Source: Mangifera indica (Eukaryota > Streptophyta > Magnoliopsida > Sapindales > Anacardiaceae). Taken from it: a stretch of DNA of 64,000 nucleotides. This document shows positions 1 to 11,546 of the stretch, in pieces (within the stretch, counting starts at the first letter, position 1; each line of letters starts with the position of its first letter). The stretch is taken from assembly GCF_011075055.1 (NCBI RefSeq), contig NC_058151.1:7210251-7274250 (forward strand), given 5' to 3'. A model generated the notes under the pieces. That model saw only the letters and a program-made list of their open reading frames with translations. It searched no databases and had not been told where the DNA came from. A program made the position numbers and the translations under genes.

Positions 1-1788
1 GTAGCGAGCTATAATTTCTTTATTTAAAACCTTTATGTCTAATAAACAAAATAAATAGATGGTTAAAAAATTCAAATAAAATAATTTTATTTTGATAAAA
101 TGTGTTATTTTATTAAAAAAAAAATATATCGTTTTAATAACAAATCCTGTTATTTCATATAAAATAGGTCAACCAAATTTTTTTTGACAAAACTCCACCA
201 ATCATATAGTTTGGATCAATTTAGATATATCAACTTAAGCTAAACATAGTTTAAGTGAAATTAAAATTAAGAGATTTTGATACAACTCTAATACAAATCA
301 ATTTAAGGTTATATTTTTTTACTCGAAATTTGAACTAATACAACACAAAATGTCAAATTGACCCGAAACTAAGGTGTAAAAAGACACTAGATTGAAAACA
401 TTTATTGTTCAATATTATTTAATAATTATATTTATTATTTATATTTTTTAAATTTTTAATTATATCATATGACATTATTGATATTTCCAATCAATCAAAC
501 CATTCAAACTGCAAACTAACCCTTTGATTGGATCAATATCTAGTCAGATTCTAAAAACTTTTATCTTTACTACCACTCCCCTTGTTAATTAAACAACCAT
601 CGATATTCCATATAATTAAACTATGAGAACCCGGTCTTGAATATCCAATTGGATATTCAAATAATGTGTTATTATGAGATTGAATTACTTTAAATTAAAA
701 TAAAATAATATCTAATCACATAATAACATATTATCTGAATATCTCATTAAATACTCAAAATTGGAGGTACCTAATATTGTTGTCTTCCATGGTAAGCGTT
801 CAATAATGCACTTATGTTTCCATCTTGCACATGAAAAGCGGCTTGGATTCAGAACTTGAAGTTGAAGGATTAATTGAGTTGAGACGTGTTCAACAATGAA
901 CTTACGAGCATATGTACAGTCAACCAATTATGATTACATCAAAATCAGCATGAGTTCCAAATTGTGTCTACGCGGGTAAGTTGTTATTTATTTAGCAAGA
1001 AACAAATTCGATTAATGTTGCACTAATCAGAGGGATGAACTGACAGAGATCCTAATACTCCATTCCTAGACACAAACAAAACAAATATACCTGGAATTCA
1101 CCATAATTATGAAGAAAAAACCTGCATATTTCTACCATCCCCGGATATAGTCAAAATTCACTGAAAGCCAAGGGCATTACATTGAGTCCATTATTTTTCT
1201 AGGCATATTGCTACATATACAAGGGTCCAAAAACATAGCTACAGAAAGCACAATCTTCACTAGAAAAAATCGCAGCAAACATGGGTACAAGGCCTGACGT
1301 TCTTCTTTAACTTTGAAAGTAGGTCCATTATATTGATCAAAATCCAGCTCGGCTCCTTGTAATCGTCAGGTTACTAAATTCCGATTCATTTTTCGACAAA
1401 AATCTGTATTAGCTTCATACTAGAAGAAATATGTAATCATATATTCTGCAGCAAAATATGCTTCATAGATAATTGCATATGTGAAATCTTACCAATAAAT
1501 GGTTAAAGCTTTTGAATATCCTTTATGGATATTGAACAAGGCAAAGAGACAATAGAATAACAAATATCCACTTGAATATACAAACCCAAAAAAAAAAAAA
1601 AAATTAAAAAAATGAAAGAAAGAAAGAAAAACAAAACAAAAAGAAGACAAAGTCAATTGAATATATTTTCAGGTACGACGCATGAGTTTAAAAATTTGAA
1701 AAAGTTAGTTTACCCGAAGATATCAAAGAAAGGGAGTGAGAGATGGACCTGCCATAGAGAATATGTGTGACTACAAAGTCATTAACAA
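1..1788. other. 3' flank of the dehydratase gene, copy 1; no coding sequence seen
   Basis: AT-rich sequence downstream of the stop codon at 1789-1791 (minus strand). Short open frames here have no recognisable domain and no splice continuity. An A-rich run lies near 1587-1630. The only structured piece is the hairpin element near 637-772. The 3' UTR and polyadenylation site should lie in the upper part, but no exact site is assigned. Confidence 0.6.
637..772. repeat. Hairpin-forming MITE-like element, copy 1
   Basis: The segment pairs with itself. The left arm, around GATATTCAAATAATGTG, is mirrored by the complement of the right arm, around CACATAATAACATATTATC. The 20-bp stretch at 641-660 (GAATATCCAATTGGATATTC) is a perfect palindrome. 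In block copy 2 the same position carries one base change that breaks the palindrome. Size and fold fit a non-autonomous DNA element, but no clear target duplication was identified, so the family is unassigned. Confidence 0.4.
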
Positions 1789-4635
1789 TTACAAGCCAAA
1801 GTCCAGTTCAGCCCGCTTTAGCACTGATGTCACCCTCTTAAAAAATTCAGGTTCCTTTTCCCTGATATCATCAAGAGTCCTTGATTCATGTTCATCTGCC
1901 TATAAACAGTAAGGAAATAATGTTATTTGGAATCAAAACAAAAAATATTTCAACAGCATTATATGCTTTCATCCAGCAGTTCAACTGACTCTAAATCATA
2001 CCTATAATAAACTGCAAAGGGTTTTGCCAAGTCAATAACATGATAAATCTCTTCCCATTGGATACATTTTTTCCTCTCTCTCTAAATTGGATTCAGATTA
2101 TCAAATAAATGACCAAGATAAAATCTAAGATGATTTATGTGTAAATGTGTATAAATTGGATGTCACTGATATTTGGTTGTACAGACTAAAGATAGGCCGA
2201 GCTCTTCCAATAATTAAACATAATGCATCAATAATTTTTCTTACGCAGGAAAACTTACTAAATGGGAGAATGGAATGGCAAAAAATTAAAACAGACCATG
2301 AAGCCATGGATATTAACAAAGGCTTGAACGGTAATGTATCAAAGGAATTTTAAGAAAATTTCCAAGAACTAATAAATCCACTCCTATATGGCATATGGTA
2401 ATATCAGTCAAACATTTTCTTGCTTTCACTTCCCTCCCATTAGGGATCAAAGCAGCCTTCAAAATCAATCTTGGCCCATATTCTTAAGAACAACAGAACA
2501 AGGACAGTATTCTGGCCATTCTGTTAAACATCAGTGACAAAAATGTAGAATCAAACATCTGATACTAAAAATGATTCAGATGTATTAGCAAAAGGCTTTA
2601 TGATAAATTTAAAGAAAAGATAAGATGCCATGTATAATCTATCATAGGTTTGTGGAGTGCCTGAAAGCTCCATTTGTTTGTTATGCAGTAAAATACAACA
2701 AATATACCTCTTTAAATTTCAAAAGAATCAAGTTTGATACAGATGCAGGCTTCGTTCTGTCCCACCTGAAGAAAATGATGCATAAAAGCCCTAAAATTAG
2801 AACGAGTTAACTATTATGAAGGCAACTTTGATCCAATAACAGGTCATTCCTTGAGCTATTGATGAATGGCATGATTAGTGATAATGTAACAGATGAAACC
2901 CTAGAAAATAACAAAACGGCAAAAAGGACAGATGCAGCTATCCAAGCTTGGTTATTAGGCTTTAACTGTTGAAGTTACAGTGCATTTCAAACTTCCACAG
3001 CATACTAAATCTACAACATAACATGCCTCTATAATCACTATACAAAGATATTATACACAAGATTACACACCAGAGTTAATGATTGCCCAGATAGTCAAAC
3101 TTAAACTGTAAAACTCTCCTCTCAGACATTTTAATCAAGGATGTAAACCTGATAAATAAATTAATTAAATTTCACCGACAAGTTACCATAAAAACTAACA
3201 TAAAAAATTGTTTAATTTGGTAACCTAATAGTGCACTTTACAGTCTAACAACCAAGTTCATAATTTCCTTTTTCTTTCATATACGTTATGTTACTAAATT
3301 TAAAACTCATTGACTAAATAGAGATACCATGTACAAAAGAACCCCTAGACACATATATTCACCTGCCCAAAATATATATATATATATATCACTAATACAC
3401 GATTCCCAACATATTTGATAATGTTATAGATATATAAAAGAACAAAATGAAACTTACAACTTATCACACAAATACGAGGAAATAAGACAAGGAAGCTTCA
3501 TCCCACAAAAAGCTAAAGTCCCACAGTTCTCAATTCTTTTGACCAGTACTAAACCCTTTCCACTTCTATAAATTTAGACAAAATTAAGAAATTGACACAT
3601 GATTGAAGAACACATTGACATGAAAGATGTAAAACATGATGGTAATAGAACTACTGAAGAAAATCTAGAATTTATATTATCACATCAACACTAGAAGTTA
3701 AGTTTATTTTGAAAAAAATAATATAGGTCATCACAAAATCTTATTGGAATCAGCACAGAACAGAATAATAGATTAATAATAAAATTAATAAGAAAAAAAA
3801 AAAAAGATTAATAATATTTAAATTTTAGCTACAACTGCTGCCTCTTCTGTTAACATATGCCATTTAATGGTTTTTGTTCTTTTAAAAAGAAGAAACAAGG
3901 AAAAGAAAATAATTGATTAAGTTTACTTCGTAGAATAAAAGATTTGGGATGAATAATAAGCTGACAAGTGTAACTAAGATTAACGTAAACTCTATTTATC
4001 CTTACAATTTCAAATTCTTATAGGAAGTAGAAAGCTTTTGATGAGATTTTTTAAGTTGAAAGATTAAAATCTTTATTTGGGCTTAGCAAGGAACTTGTGG
4101 ACAGTGGATAAAAATGATTTCTTCAGATTTTATAAAATATAATTCTGATTAAAAGAATCTCAATGAACAAGATAAATTAAAAACATAAAGGAATCAAGGT
4201 CTAACATCAATCTCTTAAAAATTCAAGCAGTTAGGATGCATAATAGAGAAATTGTAGGGTTAGTGATAGTCATTAATATAACATATTGGCTCAGGCAAAT
4301 TAGGTCATTCCATGAACACACTGTTCAAATAGGAATGAAGGTTCCTCCCTACAGAAAATTACACACTGCACAGTTAACATATATATCAGTCCTTGGTTAG
4401 AGAACAACAGATCAAACATATTAAACTACATTCCAGAAAGGCAAAAACACTAGCAAGAGAGTTTGTTGTATATGAGTTTTTGCCAAAGGAAAAGTATACA
4501 CAAACCACACCTCACAAGCATTAACTCATTAACTGATCGCCACATTCCACGCCCTACATCTTTTGCGGATTGCTCCCTTGCACTTCTGCCATGCCATAGT
4601 TCTTTTGCAATGTACATAACTTCCTCAACATCTAC
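1789..4635 (-). pseudogene. Orphan 3' exons 9-11 of the TcdA-like dehydratase, copy 1
   Basis: Three exons on the minus strand: 4635-4511 (125 nt), 2765-2708 (58 nt) and 1899-1789 (111 nt, ending in TAA at 1791-1789). Each has AG before and GT after where expected, and the frame is continuous. They encode the C-terminal part of the dehydratase, containing [14 protein letters not shown] and the terminal [10 protein letters not shown]. The coding bases look identical to those of copy 2, although the introns differ at about 1% of positions. Exons 1-8 are absent upstream: the block runs into the transposon nest and then the scaffold gap. It could be a true partial duplicate, a second allele, or an alternative 3' end that the upstream exons could splice to. 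Confidence 0.9.
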
Positions 4636-5156
4636 CTGTAACAGGTCGTGGCAGCAACAGAAAACATGTTACATCGGAAAACTAGGACAGTAATTTGAGA
4701 CAATATGAACCATCAATGAGCCAAAAGCTAAAGGTTAATATAACAGCATAACAAAAATTAAATATTTAGCAACACAAATTATTTACAAATGGAAACATTG
4801 AACAATCACAGTATTCAAAGAAGAAACAAAATAAGAATAATTAACACATATTAACTGCTATACTGATTAACATAACCATGAAAACTGTGTTAATTCACAC
4901 TACACTGTAATAAGAGCATCCATTCAAAGCCAAGCAACTAGATACAATTTAGCGAAATCAAATGGTAAGTCATTACTAAAATTTGCTGAATGCTTCCAGA
5001 AATAAGGGTAAAACAACCTAGCAAAAACCTTTTATATGTCTTCTAGAATAGAAAATTTCATTGACCATCTCAAGAAACTAAATGGTTCTCCTGGGATGAT
5101 AACAGTAAAGGTTCCAACAATTATAAGCTTTGCTAGTTACCTAGAAATATATATAT

Positions 5157-5394
5157 TGATACAAATTGAATGGTAAATTAAAATCTTATTATTCTTTAGG
5201 AATCCTGATTTATACACAACTGAGAATAGAAACATAGAACTGGAAACTAGGAACTAGTTTGATTGACTTTCTTATCAAAAAATAGGAAAGATAAAGGAAA
5301 ATAATATGAATAATTCAATAGGAACTAAATGTCTAACAAAATAGTAACAATCTACGTTTTTCCTCAATAAAAGGAAAAATTGTATTTTCCAACA
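5157..5394 (-). repeat. Copia 3' LTR, copy 1
   Basis: On the minus strand it starts TGTTGGAAAATAC right after a purine-rich tract. It is recognisably similar to 38960-38705, the 5' LTR at the far end of copy 2, with many differences, so the element is old. The outer end (about 5157) lies next to an AT dinucleotide run and is uncertain by several bases. Confidence 0.7.
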
Positions 5395-5644
5395 TTCCCT
5401 CTCAAGCTAGTGAGTGGATGTCATTCATTCTGCTTGATTGTTAACTTTTAACAAACCACAATAGACAACCCTTTTGTGAGAAAACCTGCAACTTAACCAC
5501 TAATAAATGGAGTACATATTAAGCCACTATCCAACTTCTCCTTTATAAAATATCTATCGACTTTAACATGCTTTGTCTGTCGTGTTACAAGATTATGAGC
5601 AATGTTAATAGCTAATTTATTGTCACAATAAAGTCTCAATAGAC

Positions 5645-6833
5645 TGTTAGGAACCCAGCTCTTATTCAACCAAAACACAAAAAACATAATAAACTAAAAT
5701 ATTTCATTAATTAAAACATTACAAGATAAACCGAACAATTCGAAGAGTTCGGGACCTCCTATTTTCCGGCCATTCGAGGCGCCGGAGACCTCCCTAAATC
5801 AGTCAAAGGTGGCTGCCTTCAAACCCAAACCCTAATATTTTTCTTCTCACCTTTTTTCAAAACTCAAAACATACATTTATAATAAAAATAGGCCATTGGA
5901 TTGATGACAAGTGTCTCAATCCTTACATTTCCCTTCCCTTCAAAATCATCTTGTCCTCAAAATGAGTTTTTTTTTTTTAAACTGTCTCTGCCTTCCAAAG
6001 CTGTTTCCCGCCACTGTTTTTACCTTTTCAACAATTTTTTTTTCATTTACGGCTGTCCTTTTTTTTTTTCTTCTTTAATATATATATATATTTTTCTCTC
6101 TCCTATTGCATCTTCATCCCTTTTTTGTTTTTCTCTTTCCAACGCCCACATCTTCTTTTTCTCTTCCCAAAGCTACTGCCTTCTTTTTTGCTTCCCCTGT
6201 AAGTCAGCCATATTTCTCTTTCCCTTTTTCCAATAACCAACACCCTGGCCTCCACTTTTTTTTTCTCTCCTTTCTCTTTCTTCTCCTTGTCTTTTTCTTT
6301 TCTTCTTTCTTCTCCTTCGTCCTTCTTTCTTCTTCCTTCTGTCTTCTGTTTTTTTTTCTTTTTCGCTTTTGCCGGCGTTTCATTTTCTTCTCCTTCTTCT
6401 TCTTCTTCTATTTTAGCGCTTTCGGACTTATTTCCCCCTGTGATGATTTTTCTTCAAGTCAGCCTCCTCCATGAACATTTTTCGGCGACTCATCACTTTT
6501 CCGACCATCATCTATCTTCTCCGTTGGATCGAACGCGCTCTGATACCATTTGTTAGGAACCCAGCTCTTATTCAACCAAAACACAAAAAACATAATAAAC
6601 TAAAATATTTCATTAATTAAAACATTATAAGATAAACCGAACAATTCGAGGAGTTCGGGACCTCCCATTTTCCGGCCATTCGAGGCGCTGGAGACCTCCC
6701 TAAATCAGCCAAAGGTGGCTGCCCTCAAACCCAAACCCTAATATTTTTCTTCTCTCCTTTTTTCAAAACTCAAAACATACATTTATAATAAAAATGGGCC
6801 ATTGGATTGATGACAAGTGTCTCAATCCTAACA
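5645..6833 (-). mobile_element. TRIM-like miniature LTR retrotransposon, copy 1
   Basis: Two 283-bp LTRs (5645-5927 and 6551-6833; both run TGTTAGGAACC...CA on the plus strand) flank 623 bp without any gag or pol domain. The flanks are the 5-bp direct repeat TAGAC (5640-5644 and 6834-6838). The tRNA-iMet primer site lies next to the right LTR on the minus strand (6548-6537). A purine tract abuts the left LTR (complement of 5928-5941). So the element points to the minus strand. The interior is an extreme pyrimidine run on the plus strand. About nine LTR-LTR differences were counted by eye. It sits inside the copia RNase H/RT region. Confidence 0.9.
6537..6548 (-). other. Primer-binding site of the TRIM-like element, copy 1
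   Basis: The minus strand reads TGGTATCAGAGC, complementary to the 3' end of plant initiator methionine tRNA. It begins two bases inside the right LTR, the usual spacing, and fixes the orientation of the element. Confidence 0.88.
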
Positions 6834-8784
6834 TAGACCTTTCCATTTAATCTGCAAATCATCCAAGATTAGTTTAAGTCATAATAACTCACAAATTCCC
6901 AATGCTATTTATCTGAACTCGGCTTCTATGCTTGATTGAGCTACAACGTTATGTTTTTTATTCTTCCATGTTATGAGATTGCCTCCCCAAAAAAATACAA
7001 TTCTCGAATGTTGGTCTCCCATCAATAATGGATACTACATAGTCTACATTAGTATAGGCTTCAAGTGATAATTCCTCTCTCTTCTTGAATAAAATTCCTT
7101 TAATCTATATTCTTTTTAGATAATGTAAAATTCGGTGAACTACCTTGAGATGTGATTTCTTAGGATTATATATGAATTAGTTTACAACGTTCACAATATA
7201 AACCATATTCGATCTAGTATAGGACAATTAAATGAGTCTTCCAAAAAGTCTTTGGTTAGAGCTTTTATCTATTGCAGTATCATTTGAGACATCTCCAAGT
7301 CAAAGATTAAGCGCTATTGGTGAATCAACTACTTTGCTTCCAAGCTTCCCAGTTTCATTCAATAGATCTAAGACATTAATGTTAGGATATAAAAATCCCT
7401 TATTGAGAATGTGCAACTTCAATCCCACAAAAATACTTTAATCTCCCTAGTTCCTAGATTTCAAACACTTTTTCAAGTTCTTCATTCCATTTGCATCATT
7501 TCCCATCATTACAATATCATTCACATACACCAATAATGTTGTTACTCCCCTAAAACCGAGTGTTTCACAAGCAGGTTTTGATCATCCTGACGTTCTCTAT
7601 ATCCCATACCAAGCATGTTTGGTACCTAGTAAACTCCCAAACCAAAGTCTAGGAGATTGTTTTAGCCTATACAAGGCTTTTCTCAATTTGCACACTACAT
7701 CCTTGTTTGTTTTTTACTCAAAACTTGATGACACTTCCATGTAAATTTCCTCCCTAGATCACCATGCAAGAATGTATTTTTCACATAAAAATATTGTAGT
7801 TTCCAGTTCAAGTTAGCAGTTAAAAACAATAACACTCGTATAGTATTCTTCATCGTAGCCACCGAAACAGATGTTTCAAGATAATATACCCCACATGTTT
7901 ATGTGTACTTCTCCGCCACTAACATTGCCTTGTATCGTTCTAATATTCCATTTGACTTATACTTAATGGAGAACACTTATCTACACCATATAGGTTTTTT
8001 TCCACTTGGCAATTTCACCAACTCCTATGTTTTTTTTTTTTTTCCTTAGAGCCTCCATCTCCACCTTCATGGCAAATTTCCGATCCTTCTCAACTATTAT
8101 GTCAAATAAAGTCTTGGGAATGAGAATTGTGCTTAGGTTGGTGAGAAAAGTTTTGTGCTTAAGGGACAAGTTTTTGTAATTCAAAACAAATCTAAAGGAT
8201 ATTTGGGGCATGATATAATAGGAATATCTAAATAATTGGGATCAAAAATTTTAATTTCATTAGATTTGGGAGCAGTATTTACCTCGACAATTTTAGAATT
8301 AGGATCAAATTCAAGCAATTGAACCTACCCAAATTAAGTATCTAATGCCTTTATCCTTGAATGCACCTGTAGTGGACAAGTCATATCTAATTGTTTTCCC
8401 TTTATCAACTCTTGTGATTTGATGTGAAAAGTAGTTGACTTAGAGGATGTTGTAACATTAAGAGACTCGAACTCAAGTAAAACAAGAGATTCAAACTCAA
8501 GTGGAGTCAAAGTCTGAGAAATAATGAGAATAGAAGCTAGAATCAAAGACTTAGGAAATTACACAAGGAACCTGAATTGTCCTTCCTTTCCGAGAGTAAT
8601 ATGCCTCACTGAAGAAAAAGACTAACAATAAAAAATGTTCCTTTTCAACAAATGTGACACGATAGAAACATAAATTTTTTCTGTTTAAGGGTAATAACAC
8701 TTGTACTCTTTTATAATGGAAGAGTAAGCAACAAGATGCATTTGAGGGCCCGCCCTAGTCTGATAATAGACATGTACAAAAGAC

Positions 8785-10317
8785 TATTAGGGCCTGAGTA
8801 TACGTGAAGAAGAGGAAAGGAAGAACAAGACACTATTTGGACCACCAAGCTACAAAAACGCACAACATAGATGGGGCACTCTGCAAAGAAGACAGATGGC
8901 ACTCATTCAGCCTATGAGCATGCAACAAATACAGCAGACCAACAACTAACATGTCAGTACCAATTGCCTAAAGAAGGGACCACAGAATTATCCCATGTTG
9001 ATGTGGCACCACCTAATTGGAAGAGTTGTAATGTTGAGCGGAAAGAAAAGAAGGTGTTGGGAGTAAAAAAGGAGGGAGAGAAGATTTTTGATGTATTACG
9101 GAAATCAAGAGAGTCCTAGCCTCTCAAATGTTGGAGAGCTAAGTATTGAGTGTTTGAGGGTTCTATCATTAGTTACTTACTTGTTAGTAAATTTCGATTG
9201 AAAGTCACTGTGTTAGTGTTTCTTTTTATGAATATTACGTTGATAGTAGAGACTGAAGCTGATGGAAATGTTTCATTAATATTATTGCATTTCAGATAGG
9301 CCAAACGACTATTTCCCACCCAGGTTTGATGTATTCTCAAAAGTCCCCCCTTTAACTATAGAAACACCAAATACCCACCCATGGCGGTTAGATTTAACCA
9401 AACCCTAACGCCTGAAAATTTTATCTCCTTTTGCCCCCCTAAACTTTAAAAACTGAAATTTTCCCCGCCTAAGTTTTAAAAAATTGAAGTTTCACCCTAG
9501 GGTTTGGTTTTGAAATCTCCGGTGACCTCTCCGGCTCCGTTGCCGACGGCCGCTCCCTCCCGAAGCAACCTCTCCTTCCGGCGATCTCTTTCCTCCCATT
9601 TGGAGGTCCGATCGGCGCCCGGAGAGCGACAAAGTTCTTCGTCTTCCCAGAAGAAGACCTCTGGAAGACGACCGTCTTCCCAGATGAAGACGACGGCGTC
9701 GGCTTCGTCTGGGAAGACGAAGAACTTCGTCTTCCCGACGAAGTTCTTCGTCTCCCACGGTGCCTCCGGGTGTCGATCGGATCTCCAAATGGGAGAAAAG
9801 AGATCGCCGGAAGGAGAGGTTGCTTCGGGAGGGAGCGGCCGTCGGCAACGGAGCCGGAGAGGTCGCCGGAGATTTCAAAACCAAACCCTAGGGTGAAACT
9901 GCAATTTTTTAAAACTTAGGCTGGGGGAAAATTTCAGTTTTTAAAGTTTAGGGGGCAAAATTAGATTCTATTTTAGTTTATTTTTAATATTATAGCAAAA
10001 ATGACGATTTTACCCTTACCACCGTTAGGGTTTAGTTAAATCTAACCGGCCATGGGTGGGTGTTGGTGTTTCCATAGTTAAAGGGGGGACTTTTGAGAAA
10101 ACGCTAAACCTTGGGTGGGAAATAGTCGTTTGGCCTTTCAGATACAACAATCCTTTATTATCACATTGTTGAGCGAAATATATACTTTACAGTTACTGTA
10201 ACTATTACAAATTTATTTCCGAATAGAAGCTACTAAATCCAACGAGCAACCACTTCTTGATGTTTGTGGAACGACAACAATGAACCGTAGTTGAGGCTCA
10301 TCTCTAGGTATCTAACA
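8785..10317 (+). repeat. Gypsy 5' LTR, copy 1, split by a MULE-like insertion
   Basis: Matches 15028-15710 after removal of 9299-10135 and one 9-bp target duplication, which leaves about 687 bp. It starts TATTAGGGCC (the other LTR starts TGTTAGGGCC) and ends CTAACA just before the primer site. Confidence 0.88.
9299..10135. mobile_element. Foldback MULE-like DNA transposon, present only in copy 1
   Basis: An 837-bp GC-rich insertion. It starts GGCCAAACGACTATTTCCCA and its end is the reverse complement of the same sequence. The flanks are perfect 9-bp direct repeats TTTCAGATA (9290-9298 and 10136-10144). Copy 2 has the empty site, TTTCAAATA once at 30227-30235. The arms (about 9299-9625 and 9765-10135) are long near-perfect inverted repeats, so the whole element is a giant hairpin. 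Nine-bp duplications and long inverted repeats fit Mutator-like elements. No transposase is present, so it is non-autonomous. Reading frames of about 130 codons on the two strands are mirror images made by the palindrome, not genes. Confidence 0.88.
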
Positions 10318-10319
10318 AT

Positions 10320-10331
10320 TGGTATCAGAGC
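10320..10331 (+). other. Gypsy primer-binding site, copy 1
   Basis: TGGTATCAGAGC begins two bases after the 5' LTR and is complementary to the 3' end of tRNA-iMet. Confidence 0.85.
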
Positions 10332-10340
10332 ATAACGAGA

Positions 10341-11330
10341 ATGGAGTTGAGGGTGGACACGATGGACAAGGAACTAACAATAGTGAAAGAAAAATTAGAA
10401 AAAGTGAGTAACCACATGGGAGAGATGAACAGAGAGTTGGAGTCCAAAATAGGCGAGATGAATGCAACGATGGGAGGAGTTGAAGCAAGTGTAGAGGTCA
10501 TGAAAGGGTATCTCCAGGACCTTAAAGAATCATTGGTCGGAAGAGAAACGAAAGACAAGGGTAAGGCTTCGATGGATCAAGACCTTCCCTATCCAACCCT
10601 CCACCCTTTGGCGTGCATTGGACATCCCTTTTGGAGAGGTCGGAGGAGATAGGTGGAGAAGAACAAACAACAGAACGTGGTTGAGGAAGAGAAGAGCAAC
10701 AAGGACGAATGCACAGGGACCTTCAGTACTGTCGATTAGACTTGCCTTTATTTAACAGATAAAATGCTCTGGAATGGTTGGAAAAAGTAGAGTGGTATTT
10801 TGATATCAACCAGTTGGGGGAAGAGGAAAGATTAATGGCAATGGGGTATGCATGGAAGGATCTGCATTCCACTAGTTTTGATGGAAAGGGAAACGTCAAC
10901 CATTCTCCAACTAGGAGGAATTTAAAGGTGCAGCACTGAAACATTTTTGACCAGAGGATGAACACACGAATCAGGAGGAGTTGTTCTCTCTACGATTGAC
11001 AATTCTGTACATAAATATAGGTGTCGTTTCGAACTTTTGTTGACAACGGTTGACGGGTTATTGGAAGAGACTTTGTTAGTGATCTTCATGAATGGCTTGA
11101 CGGAGGAACTCTGAGAGGAAGTGAGATTATTCTAACCGACGACGCTGGAAGAGACGATGGAAAGAGCACAGGAAATTGAGAAGAAGAACGCAGTTATAGA
11201 CAGCAAGATGAGTAACTGACCTGTGAGACCCAACCAGAAGTCCTATAGCAACCCTACACGGTACTTATTTTCTTCAAACCTAAGTCCAATCTGAACTACA
11301 GGCCTAACAACCCACTTCAGACTAGATCAG
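10341..11330 (+). pseudogene. Gypsy gag remnant, copy 1
   Basis: Begins with a charged, helix-prone stretch (about 70 residues, with [18 protein letters not shown], probable coiled coil). The retrotransposon gag core follows ([17 protein letters not shown], near 10765-10815). An in-frame TAA at 10760-10762 sits immediately before the core, and more stops follow. No intact zinc knuckle was found. The protein cannot be made as one chain. Confidence 0.75.
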
Positions 11331-11546
11331 CCCGCCAAACCACTCAACCAACAACCTTTATACCCAACCCAGAAAAAACACAAAACAACCCACGCCTTTT
11401 TGCACAAACGCAATCCAACATTACACCCCAATACCCAGTAGCTTCTTCAACAATTAGAGCTCTTGCGAATTTTGGAGCTTCGTCAACTAACCGGTAGAGA
11501 GAGGGGAATTCATAACGCTTAACTGACAAGGAGTATAGATCTAAGA

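Larger units (their letters stand above)
5480..8784 (-). pseudogene. Copia integrase C-terminus, reverse transcriptase and RNase H remnant, copy 1
   Basis: Read from high to low coordinates. Near 8700-8600 is an integrase C-terminal stretch of the class that ends in DVTFxE. Near 8200-8000 is the start of the RT domain ([15 protein letters not shown], the usual 'W..AM..EM.AL' pattern). Near 7550-7500 is the RT active-site region, where the usual YVDD reads YVND. After the TRIM, 5644-5493 is the RNase H end ([26 protein letters not shown]). Stops and frameshifts throughout show it is dead. The changed Asp would itself abolish catalysis. Confidence 0.8.

Noticed and set aside
712..927. 71-codon minus-strand frame, and its copy at 21552-21767
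   Set aside because: It is kept open in both block copies, but the copies are too similar for this to mean conservation. No domain and no splice link to the gene.
2125..2353. Overlapping frames on both strands in intron 10, also in copy 2
   Set aside because: They lie within an intron of the dehydratase and show no recognisable protein features.
4463..4693. 76-codon plus-strand frame, and its copy at 25304-25534
   Set aside because: It is the antisense shadow of dehydratase exon 9, which is supported by splice sites and by conserved protein sequence.
5901..6556. Phe/Ser-rich frames of 89-122 codons, and their counterparts at 26770-27448
   Set aside because: Translation of a T/C-rich tract in the TRIM interior. 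Composition alone explains the lack of stops. No domain, and the element itself reads in the other direction.
9492..9896. Two 130-codon frames on opposite strands with nearly the same protein
   Set aside because: Both come from the inverted arms of the MULE-like palindrome. Mirror-image translation of a hairpin is not evidence of a gene, and copy 2 lacks the whole segment.
10320..10331. TGGTATCAGAGC motifs considered as parts of tRNA genes
   Set aside because: Each lies two bases inside an LTR and matches only the 3' end of tRNA-iMet. No cloverleaf surrounds them, so they are primer sites.
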